A stretch of 64,000 nucleotides of DNA from Tetragonia tetragonoides (Eukaryota; Streptophyta; Magnoliopsida; Caryophyllales; Aizoaceae): contig CM076145.1 in NCBI GenBank assembly GCA_038025085.1, forward strand, positions 10,761,000-10,824,999. Reading direction: 5' to 3'. Shown in pieces: positions 19,586-31,711 of this stretch. The notes under the pieces were generated by a model. It ran no database searches. It was not told the origin of the DNA and was given only the letters and a program-made list of their open reading frames with translations. The position numbers were made by a program, and so were the translations under genes. Position 1 is the first letter of the stretch, and every line of letters begins with the position of its first letter.

Positions 19586-22500
19586 TACAACACAAAAGAA
19601 CTAAAATTCTATCACCCTAGTCGTAAGAGCTGGTAAAACGCGTAAATGCTTTCAAAATCTTGAGTTGAAGCTTGCTTGTACTTGTAGACATCCTTGGTGT
19701 AGTTTCATAATAAAATGAATGCAAACAAAGTATTTGGATGCTTTCTCTTAATTTACAACACAAAAGAACTCAAATCTCTTTCACCCTACTCGTATGAGCT
19801 TTTAAAACGCGTAAATGCATTCAAAAGACTGAGTTGTAGCTTGTTTGTACTTTAAAACATTCTTGGTGTAGTTTCATACTCAAATGAATGCGAACAAAAC
19901 ATTTGGGTGCTTTCTCTTAATATACAACACAAACGAACTCAAATTCTATCATCCTAGTCGTAAGAGCTGTTAAAACGCGTAAATGCATTCAAAAGCTTGA
20001 GTTGAAGCTTGTTAGTACTTGTAAACATCCTTGGTGTAGTTTCACAATAAAATGAATGCAAACAAAGTATTTGGATGCTTTCTTTTAATATACAACACAA
20101 AAGAACTCAAATCTATTTCACCCTACTCGTAAGAGCTTTTAAAACGCGTAAATGAATTCAACAGCTTGAGTTGAAGCTTGTTTGTACTTTAAAACATTCT
20201 TTGTGTAGTTTTATACTCAAATGAATGCAAACAAAACATTTGGGTGTTTTCTCTTAATATACAGCACAAAAGAACTTAAATTCTATCATCCTAGTCGTAA
20301 GAGCTGTTAAAACGCGTAAATGCATTCAAAAGCATAAGTTGAAGCTTGTTTGTACTTATAAACATCCTTAGTGTAGTTTTACACTCAAATGAATACAAAC
20401 AAAGTATTTCGATGCTTTCTCTTCATATACAACACAAAAGAACTCAAATCTCTTTCACCCTACTCCTAAGAGCTTTTAAAACGTGTAAATGCATTCAAAA
20501 GCTTGAGTTGAATCTTGTTTGTACTTTAAAACATTCTTGGTGTAGTTTCATACTCAAATGAATGCAAACAAAACATTTGGGTACTTTCTCTTAATATACA
20601 ACACAAATGAACTCAAATCTCTTTTACCCTACTCGTAAGAGCTTTCAAAACGCGTAAATGCATTCAAAAGCTTGAGTTGAAGCTTGTTTGTACTTTAAAA
20701 CATTCTTGGTTTAGTTTCATACTCAAATGAATGCAAACAAAACATTAGGGTGCTTTCTCTTAATATACAACACAAAAGAACTCAAATTCTATCACCTTAG
20801 TCGTAAGAGCTATTAAAACGCGTAAATGCATTCAAAAGCTTGAGTTGAAGCGTGTTTGTAATTGTAAATATCCTTGGTGTAATTTCACAATCAAATGAAT
20901 GCAAACAAAGTAATTGGATGCTTTCTCTTAATATACAACACAAAAGAACTCAAATCTCTTTCTCCCTACTCGTATAAGCTTTTAAAACGCGTAAATGCAT
21001 TCAAAAGCTTGAGTTGTAGCTTGTTTGTACTTCAAAACATTCTTGGTGTACTTTCATAATCAAATGAATGCGAACAAAACATTTGGGTGCTTTCTCTTAA
21101 TATACAACACAAAAGAACTCAAATTCTATCATCCTAGTCGTAAGAGCTGTTAAAACGCGTAAATGCATACAAAAGCTTGAGTTGAAGCTTGTTAGTACTT
21201 GTAAACATCCTTGGTGTAGTTTCACACTCAAATGAATACAAACCAAGTATTTGGATGCTTTCTCTTAATATACAACACAAAAGAACTCAAATCTCTTTCA
21301 CCCTACTCGTAAGAGCTTTTAAAACGCGTAAATGCATTCAAAAGCTTGAGTTGAAGCTTGTTTGTACTTTAAAGCATTCTTGGTGTAGTTTCATAATCAG
21401 ATGAATGCAATCAAAACATTTGGATGCTTTCTCTTAATATACAACACAAAAGAACTCAAATCTCTTTCACCCTACTCGTATGAGCTTTTAAAACGCGTAA
21501 ATGCATTCAAAAGCTTGAGTTGTAGCTTGTTTGTACTTTAAAATATTCTTGGTGTAGTTACATACTCAAATGAATACAATCAAAACATTTGGGTGCCTTC
21601 TCTTAATATACAACATAAAAGATTTCTAATTCTATCTTCCTAGTTGTAAGAGCTGTTAAATCGCGTAAATGCATTCAAAAGCTTAATTTGAAGCTTGTTT
21701 GTACTTGTAAACATCCTTGGTGTAGTTTCACAATAAAACGAATGCAAACAAAGTATTTGGATGCTTTCTCTTAACATACAACACAATAGAACTCAAATCT
21801 CTTTCACCCTACTCGTAAGAGCTTTCAAAACGCGCTTGAGTTGAAGATTGTTTGTACTTTAAAACATTCTTGGTGTAGTTTCATAGTCAAATGAATGCAA
21901 ATAAAACATTTGGGTGCTTTCTCTTAATATACAACACAAAAGAACTCCAATTCTATTATCCTAGTCGTAAGAGCTGTTAAAACGCGTAAATGCATTCAAA
22001 AGCTTGAGTTGAAGCATGTTTGTACTTGTAAACATCGTTGGTGTAGTTTCACAATCAAATGAATGCACACAAAGTATTTAGATAATTTGTCTTAATATCC
22101 AACACAAAAGAACTTAAATCTCTTTCACCCTACTTGTATGAGCTTTTAAAACGCGTAAATGCATTCAAATAAGTTGTAGCTTGTTTGTACTTAAAACATT
22201 CTTGGTGTAGTTTCATACTCAAATGAATGCAAACAAAACATTTGGGTGCTTTCTCTTAATATACAACACAAAAGAACTCAAATTCTATCATCCTAGACGT
22301 AAGAGCTGTTAAAACACGTAAATGCATACAAAAGCTTGAGTTGAGGCTTGCTAGTACTTGTAACTATCCTTGGTGTAGTTTCTCACTCAAATGAATACAA
22401 ACATAGTATTTGGATGCTTTCTCTTAATATACAACACAAAAGAACTCAAATCTCTTTCACCCTACTCGTAAGAACTTTTAAAACGCGTAAATGCAGTCGA

Positions 22501-22755
22501 AAGCTTGAGTTGAAGCTTGTTTGTACTTTAAAACATTCTTGGTGTAGTTTCATACTCAAATGAATGCAAACAAAACATTTGGATGCTTTCTCTTAATATA
22601 CAACACAAAAGAACTCAAATCTCTTTCACCCTACTCGTATGAGCTTTTAAAACGCGTAAATGCATTCAAAAGCTTGAGTTGTACCTTGTTTGTGCTTTAA
22701 AACATTCTTGGTGTAGTTTCATACTCAAATGAATGCAAGCAAAGTATTTGGATGC
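19586..22755 (+). repeat. Satellite array, A/B monomers, forward (R1)
   Basis: Same monomer family as 1-3236, continuing directly from the target duplication of the Tat insertion. A and B types mostly alternate. A short monomer near 21830 lacks the aaatgcattcaaaag segment. No genes. Confidence 0.95.
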
Positions 22756-25700
22756 ACTCCATTTGGGTACGTTATCTTAATATACAGCACAAAAGAACTC
22801 AATCTCTATCACGCTAGTCATAAGAGCTGTTAAAACGCATAAATGCATTCAAAAGCTTGAGTTGAAGCTTGTTTGTACTTCTAAACATCCTTGGTGTAGT
22901 TTCACACTCAAATGAATGCAAACAAAGCATTTGTGTGCTTTCTCTTAATATACAACACAAAAGAACTCAATAATTTTCACCCTAGTTGTATGAGCTTTTA
23001 AAACGTGTAAATGCATTCAAAAGCTTGAGTTGAAGCTTGTTTGTACTTTTAAACATCCTTGGTGTAGTTTCACACTCAAATGAATGCAAACAAAGCATTT
23101 GTGTGCTTTCTCTTAATATACAACACAAAAGACCTCAATCTCTTTCACCCTAGTCATATGAGCTTTAAAACGCGTAAATACATTCAAAAGCTTGAGTTGA
23201 AGCTTGTTTGTACTTGTAAACATCGTTGGTGTAGTTTCTCACTCCAATGAATGCAAACAAAGATTTTGGGTGCTTTTTCTGAAAATACAACACAAAAGAA
23301 CTCAATCTCTTTCACCCTAGTCGTAAGAGCTGTTAAAACGCGTAAATGCATTCCAAAGGTGGAGTTAAAACTTGTTTGTACTTGTAAACATCCTTGGTTA
23401 AGTTTCTCACTTAAATGAATGCAAACAAAGCATTTGGGTGCTTTCTCTTAATATACAACACAAAAGAACTCAATCTTTTTCACCCTAGTCATATGACCTT
23501 TTAAAACACGTAAATGCATTCAAAAGCTTGTGTTAAATCTTGTTTGTACTTGTAAACATCCTGGGTGTAGTTTCTCCTTCAAATGAATGCAAACAAAGCA
23601 TTTGGGTGCATTCTCTTAATATACAACATAAAAGAACTCAATCTCTTTCACCCTAGATGTAAGAGCTGTTAAAACGTGTAAATGCATTCAAAAGGTGGAG
23701 TTCAAGCTTGTTTGTACTTGTAAACATCCTTGGTGTAGGTTCTCACTCAAATGAATGCAAACAAAGTATTTGGATGCATTCTCTTAATATACAACACAAA
23801 AGAACTCAAATCTCTTTCACCCTACTCGTGGGAGCTTTCAAAACGCGTAAATGCATTCAAAAGCTTGAGTTGAAGCTTGTTTGTACTTGTAAACATCCTA
23901 GGTGCAGTTTCACACTCAAATGAATGCAAACAAAGTATTTGGATGCTTTCTCTTAATGTACAACACAAAAGAACTCAAATCTCTTTCACCCTACTCGTAT
24001 GAGCTTTTAAAACGCGCAAATGCATTCAAAAGCGTGAGTTGAAGCATGTTTGTACATTTAAAACATTCAAGGTGTAGTTTCATACTCAAAATTTTACAAG
24101 TACAAACAAGCTTCAACTCAAATGAATGCAAACAAAGCATTCGTGTGATTTCTTTTAATATACAACACAAAAGACCTCAATCTCTTTCACCCTAGATGTA
24201 AGAGCTGATAAAACGCGTAAATGCATTCAAAAGGTGGAGTTAAAGTTTGTTTGTACTTGTAAACATCCTTGGTGTAGTTTCTCACTCAAATGAATGCAAA
24301 CAAAGCATTTGGGTGCTTTCTCTTAATATACAACACAAAAGACCTCAATCTCTTTTACCCTAATCGTAAGAGCTGTTAGAACGCGTAAATACATTTAAAA
24401 GCTTGAGTTGAAGCTTGTTTGTACTTGTAAACACCCATGGTTAAGTTTCTCACTCAAATGAATGCAAACAAAGCATTTGGGTGCTTTCTCTTAATATACA
24501 ACACAAAAGAACTCAATCTCTTTCACCCTAGTTGTAAGAGCTGTTAAAATGAGTAAATGCTTTCAAAAGCTGGAGTTAAAGCTTGTTTGTACTTGTAAAC
24601 ATCCTTGGTGTAGTTTCTCACTCAAATGAATGCAAACAAAGCATTTGTATGATTTCTCTTAATACACAACACAAAAGAACTCAATCTCGTTCGCCCTAGT
24701 TGTAAGAGCTGTTAAAATGCGTAAATGCATTCAAAAGGTGGAGTTAAAGCTTGTTTGTGCTGGTAAACGTCCTTGGTGTAGTTTCTCACTCAAATGAATG
24801 CAAACAAAGCATTTGGGTGCTTTCTCTTAATATACAACACAAAAGAACTCAATCTCTTTCACCCTAGATGTAAAAGCTGTTAAAACGCGTAAATGCATTC
24901 AAAAGGTGGAGTTAAAGCTTGTTTGTACTTGTAAACATCCTTGGTGTAGTTTCTCACTCAAATGAATGCAAACAAAGCATTTGAGTGCTTTCTCTTAAGC
25001 TTGAGTTGAAGCTTGTTTGTACTTGTAAACGCAAAAGAGATTGAGTTTCTCACTCCAATGAATGCAAACAAAGCTTTTGGATGCTTTCTCTTAATATACA
25101 ACAGAAAAGAACTCAAGCTTTTTCACCCTAGTCATATGAGCTTTTAAAACGCGTAAATGCATTCAAAAGCTTGAGTTGAAGTTTGTTTGTACTTATAAAC
25201 ATCCTTGGTGTAGTTTCTCAGTCCAATGAATGCAAACAAAGCTTTTGGGTGTTTTCTCTGAAAATACAACACAAAAGAACTCAATCTCTTTCACCCTAGT
25301 CGTATGAGGTTTTAAAACGCGTATATACATTCAAAAGGTGGAGTTAAAGCTTGTTTGTACTTGTAAACATCCTTGGTGTAGTTTCTCACTTAAATGAATT
25401 CAAATAAAGCATCTGGGTGCATTATCTTAATTTTCAACACAAAAGAACTCAATCTCTTTCACCCTAGTCGTATGCGCTTTTAAAACGCGTAAATGCATTC
25501 AAAAGCTTGAGTTGAAGCTTGTTTGTACTTGTAAACATCCTTGGTGTAGTTTCTCACTTAAATGAATGCAATCAAAGCATCTGGGTGCTTTCTCTTAATT
25601 TTCAACACAAAAGAACTCAATCTCTTTCACCCTAGTCGTAAGAGCTGTTAAAACGCGTAAATGTATTCAAAACGCGTAAATGCATTCAAAAGCTTGAGTT

Positions 25701-26650
25701 GAAGCTTGTTTGTATTTGTAAACATCCTTGGTGTAGTTTCTCCTCAAATGAAATGCAAACAAAGCATCTGGGTGATTTCTCTTAATATACAACTCAAAAG
25801 AACTCAATCTCTTTCACCCTAGTCGTAAGAGCCGTTAAAACGTGTAAAGGCATTCAAAACGCGTAAATACATTCAAAAGCTTGGTTGAATACTTATAAGA
25901 GCTGTTAAAACGCGTAAATACATTCAAAAGCTTGAGTTGAAGCTTGTTTGTACTTGTAAACATCCTTGGTTAAGTTTCTTACTCAAATGAATGCAAACAA
26001 AGCATTTCGGTGCTTTCTCTTAATATACAACACATTAGAACTCAATCTTTTTCACCCTAGTCATATGAGCTTTTAAAACGCGTAAATGCATTCAAAAGCT
26101 TGAGTTGAAGCTTGTTTGTACTTGTAAACATTCTTGGTGTAGTTTCTCACTGAAATGAATGCAAACAAAGCTTTTGGTTGCTTTCTCTTAAAATACAACA
26201 CAAAAGAACTCAATGTTGTTCACCCTAGTCATATGAGCTTTTAAAACGCGTAAATGCATTCTAAAGCTTGAGTTGAAGCCTGTTTGTACTTGTAAACAGC
26301 CTAGGTGTAGTTTATCACTCCAAATAATGCAAACAAAGCTTTTGGGTGCTTTCTCTGAAAATACAACACAAAAGAACTCAATCTCTTTCACCCTAGTCGT
26401 ATGAGGTTTTAAAACGCGTATATGCATTCAAAAGGTTAAGTTGAAGCTTGTTGGTACTTGTAAACATCTTTGGTGTAGTTTCTCACTCAAATGAATGCAA
26501 AGAAAACATTTGAGTGCGTTCTCTCACTATAAAACACAAAAGAACTCAATCTCTTTCACCCTAGATGTAAGAGCTGTTAAAACGCGTAAATGCATTCAAA
26601 AGGTGGAGTTAAAGCTTGTTTGTACTTGTAAACATCATTGGTGTAGTTTG
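22756..26650 (+). repeat. Satellite array, C monomers, forward (R1)
   Basis: Monomers of about 168 bp with gaactcaatctctttcaccc (A/B have gaactcaaatctctttcacc), tttctcactc and, often, aaggtggagttaaagc in place of aagcttgagttgaagc. The switch from A/B occurs at about 22750-22780 in a monomer with a small internal duplication (ggatgcactccatttgggta). Includes rearranged units near 24088-24118 and 24995-25045. Two A/B-like monomers sit at 23.7-24.0 kb. Confidence 0.92.
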
Positions 26651-26708
26651 TCACTCAAATGAATGCATACAAAACAACCAAAAGCTTTGTTTGCATTCAT
26701 TTGAGTGA
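26651..26708. repeat. Palindromic inversion junction (R1)
   Basis: Forward tcactcaaatgaatgc...caaa meets its reverse complement tttgtttgcattcatttgag across a loop of about 12 bases. To the left the satellite is forward; to the right it is reversed. Identical structure at 40045-40102 and 53603-53660. Confidence 0.9.
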
Positions 26709-28391
26709 GAAACTTAACCGAGGATGTTTACAAGTACAAACAAGCTTCAACTCAAGCTTTTGAATGTATTGAGGCGTTTTAACAGCTCTTACGATTAGGG
26801 TGAAAGAGATTGAGGTCTTTTGTGTTGTATATTAAGAGAAAGCACCCAAATGCTTTGTTTGCATTCATTTGAGTGAGAAACTACACCAAGGATGTTTACA
26901 AGTACAAACAAGCTTTAACTCCACCTTTTGAATGCATTTACGCGTTTTAACAGCTCTTCCATCTAGGGTTTGGGTGCATTTACACGTTTTGAATGCATAT
27001 ACGCGTTTTAAACAGTTTGGGTGTTTACAAGTACTTGTGTTGAATTTTCAGAGAAAGCACCCAGAAGCTTTGTTTGCATTCATTGGAGTGAGAAACTACA
27101 CCAAGGATGTATACAAGTACAAACAAGCTTCAACTCAAGCTTTTGAATGTATTTACGCGTTTTAAAAGCTCATATGACTAGGGTGAAAGAGATTGAGGTC
27201 TTTTGTGTTGTATACTAAGAGAAAGCACCCAAATGCTTTGTTTGCATTCATTTGATTGAGAAACTACACCAAGGATGTTTACAAGTACAAACAAGATTTA
27301 ACACAAGCTTTTGAATGCATTTACGTGTTTTAAAAGGTCATTTGACTAGGGTGAAAAAGATTGAGTTCTTTTGTGTTGTATATTAAGAGAAAGCACCCAA
27401 ATGCTTTGTTTGCATTTATTTGAGTGAGAAACTTAACCAAGGATGTATACAAGTACAAACAAGCTTCAACTCAAGCTTTCGAATGTATTTACGCGTTTTA
27501 ACAGCTCTTACGATTAGGGTGAAAGAGATTGAGGTCTTTTGAGAAACTTAACCAAGGATGTATACAAGTACAAACAAGCTTTAACTCCACCTTTTGAATG
27601 CATTTACCCGTTTTAACAGCTCTTACATCTAGGGTGAAAGAGATTGAGTTCTTTTGTGTTGTATATTAAGAGAAAGCACCCAAATGCTTTGTTTGCATTC
27701 ATTTGAGGGAGAAACTACACCAAGGATGTTTACAAGTACAAACAAGCTTCAACTCAAGCTTTTGAAAGCATTTAAGCGTTTTAAAAGCTCATATGACTAG
27801 GGTGGAAGAGATTGAGGTCTTTTGTGTTGTATATTAAGAGAAAGCAACCAAAAACTTTGTTTGCATTTATTTCAGTGAGAAACTACACCAAGAATGTTTA
27901 CAAGTACAAACAAGCTTCAACTCAAGCTTTTGAATGCATTTACGCGTTTTAAAAGCTCATATGACTAGGGTGAAAGAGCTTGAGGTCTTTTGTGTTGTAT
28001 ATTAAGAGAAAGCACCCAAATGCTTTGTGTGCATTCATTTGAGTGAGAAACTACACCAAGGATATTTACAAGTACAAACAAGCTTTAACTCCACCTTTTG
28101 AATGCATTTACGCGTTTTAACAGCTCTTACGACTAGGGTGAATGAGATTGAGTTCTTTTGTGTTGTATTTTCAGAGAAAGCACCCAAAAGCTTTGTTTGC
28201 ATTCATTGGAGTAAGAAACTACACCAAGGATGTTTACAAGTACAAACAAGCTTCAACTCAAAACTTTGAATGTATTCACAATCAAATGAATGCAAATAAA
28301 CAGAAAGCACCCAAATGCTTTGTTTGCATTCATTTAATATATAACTGGTTGTAGTTACACACGCATTTTAACAGCTTGTTACATCTAGGGT
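26709..28391 (-). repeat. Satellite array, C monomers, inverted (R1)
   Basis: All monomers read as reverse complement (tttgcattcatttgagtgag, then ttaaaacgcgt words inverted). Contains a truncated monomer near 26950-27050 with a duplicated tttacacgttttgaatgcat type segment, and a scrambled stretch at 28260-28391. One monomer present in R2 and R3 is missing near 27778. Confidence 0.92.
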
Positions 28392-30557
28392 GAGCTGTTA
28401 AAACGCGTAAATGCATTCAAAAGCTTGTATGCACAAAAATGAATGTTTACAAGTTCAAACAAGCTTCAACTCAAAATTTTGAATGTATTCTCACTCAAAT
28501 GAATGCAAACAAAGCATTTGGGTGCTTTCTCTTAATATACAACACAAAAGACCTCAATCTCTTTCACCCTAGTCATGTGAGCTTTGAAAACGCGTAAATG
28601 CATTCAAAAGCTTGAGTTTAAGTTTGTTTGTACTTGTAAACATCCTTGGTGTAGTTTCTCACTGAAATGAATGCAAACAAAGCTTTTGGTTGCTTTCTCT
28701 TAATATACAACACAAAAGACCTCAATCTCTTTCACCCTAGTCATATGAGCTTTTAAAACGCGTAAATACATTCAAAAGCTTGAGTTGAAGCTTATTTGTA
28801 CTTGTAAACATCTTTGGTGTAGTTTCTCACTCAAATGAATGCAAAGAAAACATTTGGGTGCGTTCTCTCACTATAAAACACAAAAGAACTCAATCTCTTT
28901 CACCCTTGTCGTATGAGCTTTTAAAACGCTTAAATGCATTCAAAAGCTTGAGTTCAACCTTGTTTGTAGTTGTAAACATCCTTGGGGTAGTTTCTCACTC
29001 CAATGAATGCAAACAAAGCTTTTGGATGCTTTCTTTTAAAATACAACACAAAAGACCTCAATCTCTTTCACCCTAGTCATATGAGCTTTTAAAACGCGTA
29101 AATGCATTCAAAAGCTTGAGTTGAAGCTTGTTTGTACTTGTAAACATCCTAGGTGCAGTTTCACACTCAAATGTATCCAAACAAAGTATTTGGATGCTTT
29201 CTCTTAATGTACAACACAAAAGAACTCAAATCTCTTTCACCCTACTCGTATGAGCTATTAAAACGCGCAAATGCATTCAAAAGCGTGAGTTGAAGCATGT
29301 TTGTACATTTAAAACATTCAAGGTGTAGTTTCATACTCAAAATTTTACAAGTACAAACAAGCTTCAACTCAAATGAATGCAAACAAAGCATTCGTGTGAT
29401 TTCTTTTAATATACAACACAAAAGACCTCAATCTCTTTCACCCTAGATGTAAGAGCTGATAAAACGCGTAAATGCATTCAAAAGGTGGAGTTAAAGTTTG
29501 TTTGTACTTGTAAACATCCTTGGTGTAGTTTCTCACTCAAATGAATGCAAACAAAGCATTTGGGTGCTTTCTCTTAATATACAACACAAAAGACCTCAAT
29601 CTCTTTCACCCTAATCGTAAGAGCTGTTAGAACGCGTAAATACATTTAAAAGCTTGAGTTGAAGCTTGTTTGTACTTGTAAACACCCATGGTTAAGTTTC
29701 TCACTCAAATGAATGCAAACAAAGCATTTGGGTGATTTCTCTTAATATACAACACAAAAGAACTCAATCTCTTTCACCCTAGTTGTAAGAGCTGTTAAAA
29801 TGAGTAAATGCTTTCAAAAGCTGGAGTTAAAGCTTGTTTGTACTTGTAAACATCCTTGGTGTAGTTTCTCACTCAAATGAATGCAAACAAAGCATTTGTA
29901 TGATTTCTCTTAATACACAACACAAAAGAACTCAATCTCGTTCGCCCTAGTTGTAAGAGCTGTTAAAATGCGTAAATGCATTCAAAAGGTGGAGTTAAAG
30001 CTTGTTTGTGCTTGTAAACATCCTTGGTGTAGTTTCTCACTCAAATGAATGCAAACAAAGCATTTGGGTGTTTTCTCTTAATATACAACACAAAAGAACT
30101 CAATCTCTTTCACCCTAGATGTAAAAGCTGTTCAAACGCGTAAATGCATTCAAAAGGTGGAGTTAAAGCTTGTTTGTACTCGTAAACATCCTTGGTGTAG
30201 TTTCTCACTCAAATGAATGCAAACAAAGCATTTGAGTGCTTTCTCTTAAGCTTGAGTTGAAGCTTGTTTGTACTTGTAAACGCAAAAGAGATTGAGTTTC
30301 TCACTCCAATGAATGCAAACAAAGCTTTTGGATGCTTTCTCTTAATATACAACAGAAAAGAACTCAAGCTTTTTCACCCTAGTCATATGAGCTTTTAAAA
30401 CGCGTAAATGCATTCAAAAGCTTGAGTTGAAGTTTGTTTGTACTTATAAACATCCTTGGTGTAGTTTCTCAGTCCAATGAATGCAAACAAAGCTTTTGGG
30501 TGTTTTCTCTGAAAATACAACACAAAAGAACTCAATCTCTTTTACCCTAGTCGTATG
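28392..30557 (+). repeat. Satellite array, mostly C monomers, forward (end of R1)
   Basis: Orientation returns to forward at about 28391 (ctagggtga joined to gagctgttaaaacgcg). A 50-bp inverted fragment lies at about 28440-28493. From about 29130 to 30557 the sequence copies 36000-37428 at an offset of 6871, including the rare atgtatcca variant, and ends where Tat sequence of R2 begins. Confidence 0.9.
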
Positions 30558-30558
30558 A

Positions 30559-31236
30559 GGGTGAGTCGAGTCGCTTTTCGTCCACGTAGAGCTCTCCCAT
30601 TCTTCTTGCCAGTGAGCTAACCGAGTGTTTTTTGCTTCCATCATTCCGGCTTCCCTCAGCTCGATCAGTTTGCCGAGGTGTAGAAGTAATGATGATGGTC
30701 TTTCTCCGAACATCACTCCGAAACGTTCCCGAGCTGCACTCATCCTCGACATAGGGTGTCAAAGACTGCTGACGCTCCCTCTGCAGGCGGTTGATTGCCT
30801 CGTGGGCATCTGGTCGGGAAGGTACTCCCCGTTCTCACTGACTAGGAGGCTCGCGGTTCCTCTCCTGCCGGCGGTTAATCACATGTTTGGCGTCTTCCTG
30901 GTGTAGGCATCGCCGAGGGGCCTGCCGGACGACTGGGGTGGCCGACATTGTTCCGAAATTCGGAACGTTGATTGGCCTAGACAGGGTGGACTGTAATCTT
31001 AATGCGTTCTGCACTTCCTTCGCAACGCCCTCCATTATGGTCTGCTGCATCCCGACCAAAGCCCGAAAAAGATCGCCCTCATACACGATCCCTTCTATAA
31101 TGGGTTGGCCGCCAATGGTCAAGATCGTGGTTCGGCGCGCCGGAGATGCCGTTGGATTTAGAACCAACGGATCCGCCGACAATCCTTGAGGGACTGTCGG
31201 GCCGGACTCGTCGGTGACATCTTCTACGTTCGCCAT
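30559..31236 (-). pseudogene. gag N-terminal fragment in R2
   Basis: Starts at ATG 31236 (MANVEDV, against MENVEDV in the full element). It carries the same inherited TGA at 30837-30835, then reads on in frame through TPYVEDECSSG to the breakpoint after about 226 codons. Not functional. Confidence 0.9.
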
Positions 31237-31303
31237 TCAGGTTATTTAAGCAAGGTAATGAATTCATGTTTGTATTTCAGTACTTCCCACAGACGACGCC
31301 AAA

Positions 31304-31711
31304 TGTTGTGGGGTTTTCCTCCAACACTGGGAGTACTGTTAACTGAGCCGTCTGATACCTGCAAAAGGCAGAATATGTCACTAGCCCGGAGGGGATTTTC
31401 GGGATCCCCGCTCCGATGTTTAAGTCAGTATTCTCTCTATTAGGTTATAAATGATTTGATTGATTGGGAAAAGTTGTCTTGTTCATACCTGAAATGACTG
31501 TATTTATAGGTGCGGATTTCAACGGGTCCTAGGGCAATCTACAGGCGACACGTAGCATCCGTAGATAGGAGGAGCTAATTGGGCTAGTCCCTGCTTGACG
31601 CGTGTATCCACAGGGCCGCCTCTTGGATTAGTAGTTTATAGAAGGCCCATCAGGGTCCACGAAAGTGGAGAATGATTCATTGGGCCTGGCTGGATATTTT
31701 AGGTCATAACA
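31304..31711 (-). repeat. LTR copy in R2
   Basis: 408 bp, nearly identical to 19178-19585. It behaves as a single LTR because no partner LTR is present in this unit. Confidence 0.93.

Larger units (their letters stand above)
18433..30557. repeat. Macro-repeat unit R1 (Tat 5' end plus satellite)
   Basis: The segment beginning at 18433 inside gag is repeated from 30558 at an offset of 12126, holding through 34.5 kb. R1 is shorter than R2 because it lacks about 1.27 kb of satellite near 26.55 kb and one monomer near 27.78 kb. Its gag piece differs from R2 and R3 at several positions, so R1 is the most diverged copy and the only one still joined to the rest of the element. Confidence 0.9.
30558..31711 (-). 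mobile_element. Truncated Tat 5' end in R2
   Basis: Copy of 18433-19585: 5' LTR (31304-31711), primer site and the gag N-terminus. It is cut at the left, where satellite cgtatgagg joins tgagtcgag of gag. The bases AGG are shared by both parents at the joint. The right end keeps the original tacaa satellite junction, so this is a duplication of the same insertion, not a new insertion. Confidence 0.95.

Noticed and set aside
26188..28354. Reverse and forward 70-80-residue frames in the C and inverted satellite (also at 38310, 40326, 41703, 51865, 53884 and 55261)
   Set aside because: Same cause: open stretches in tandem monomers read on either strand, identical between macro-units only because the DNA is duplicated.
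30558..31711. Independent solo-LTR or new Tat insertion in R2 and R3
   Set aside because: The right flank is the same satellite junction as the full element and there is no matching target duplication at the left cut, so it is a segmental copy.
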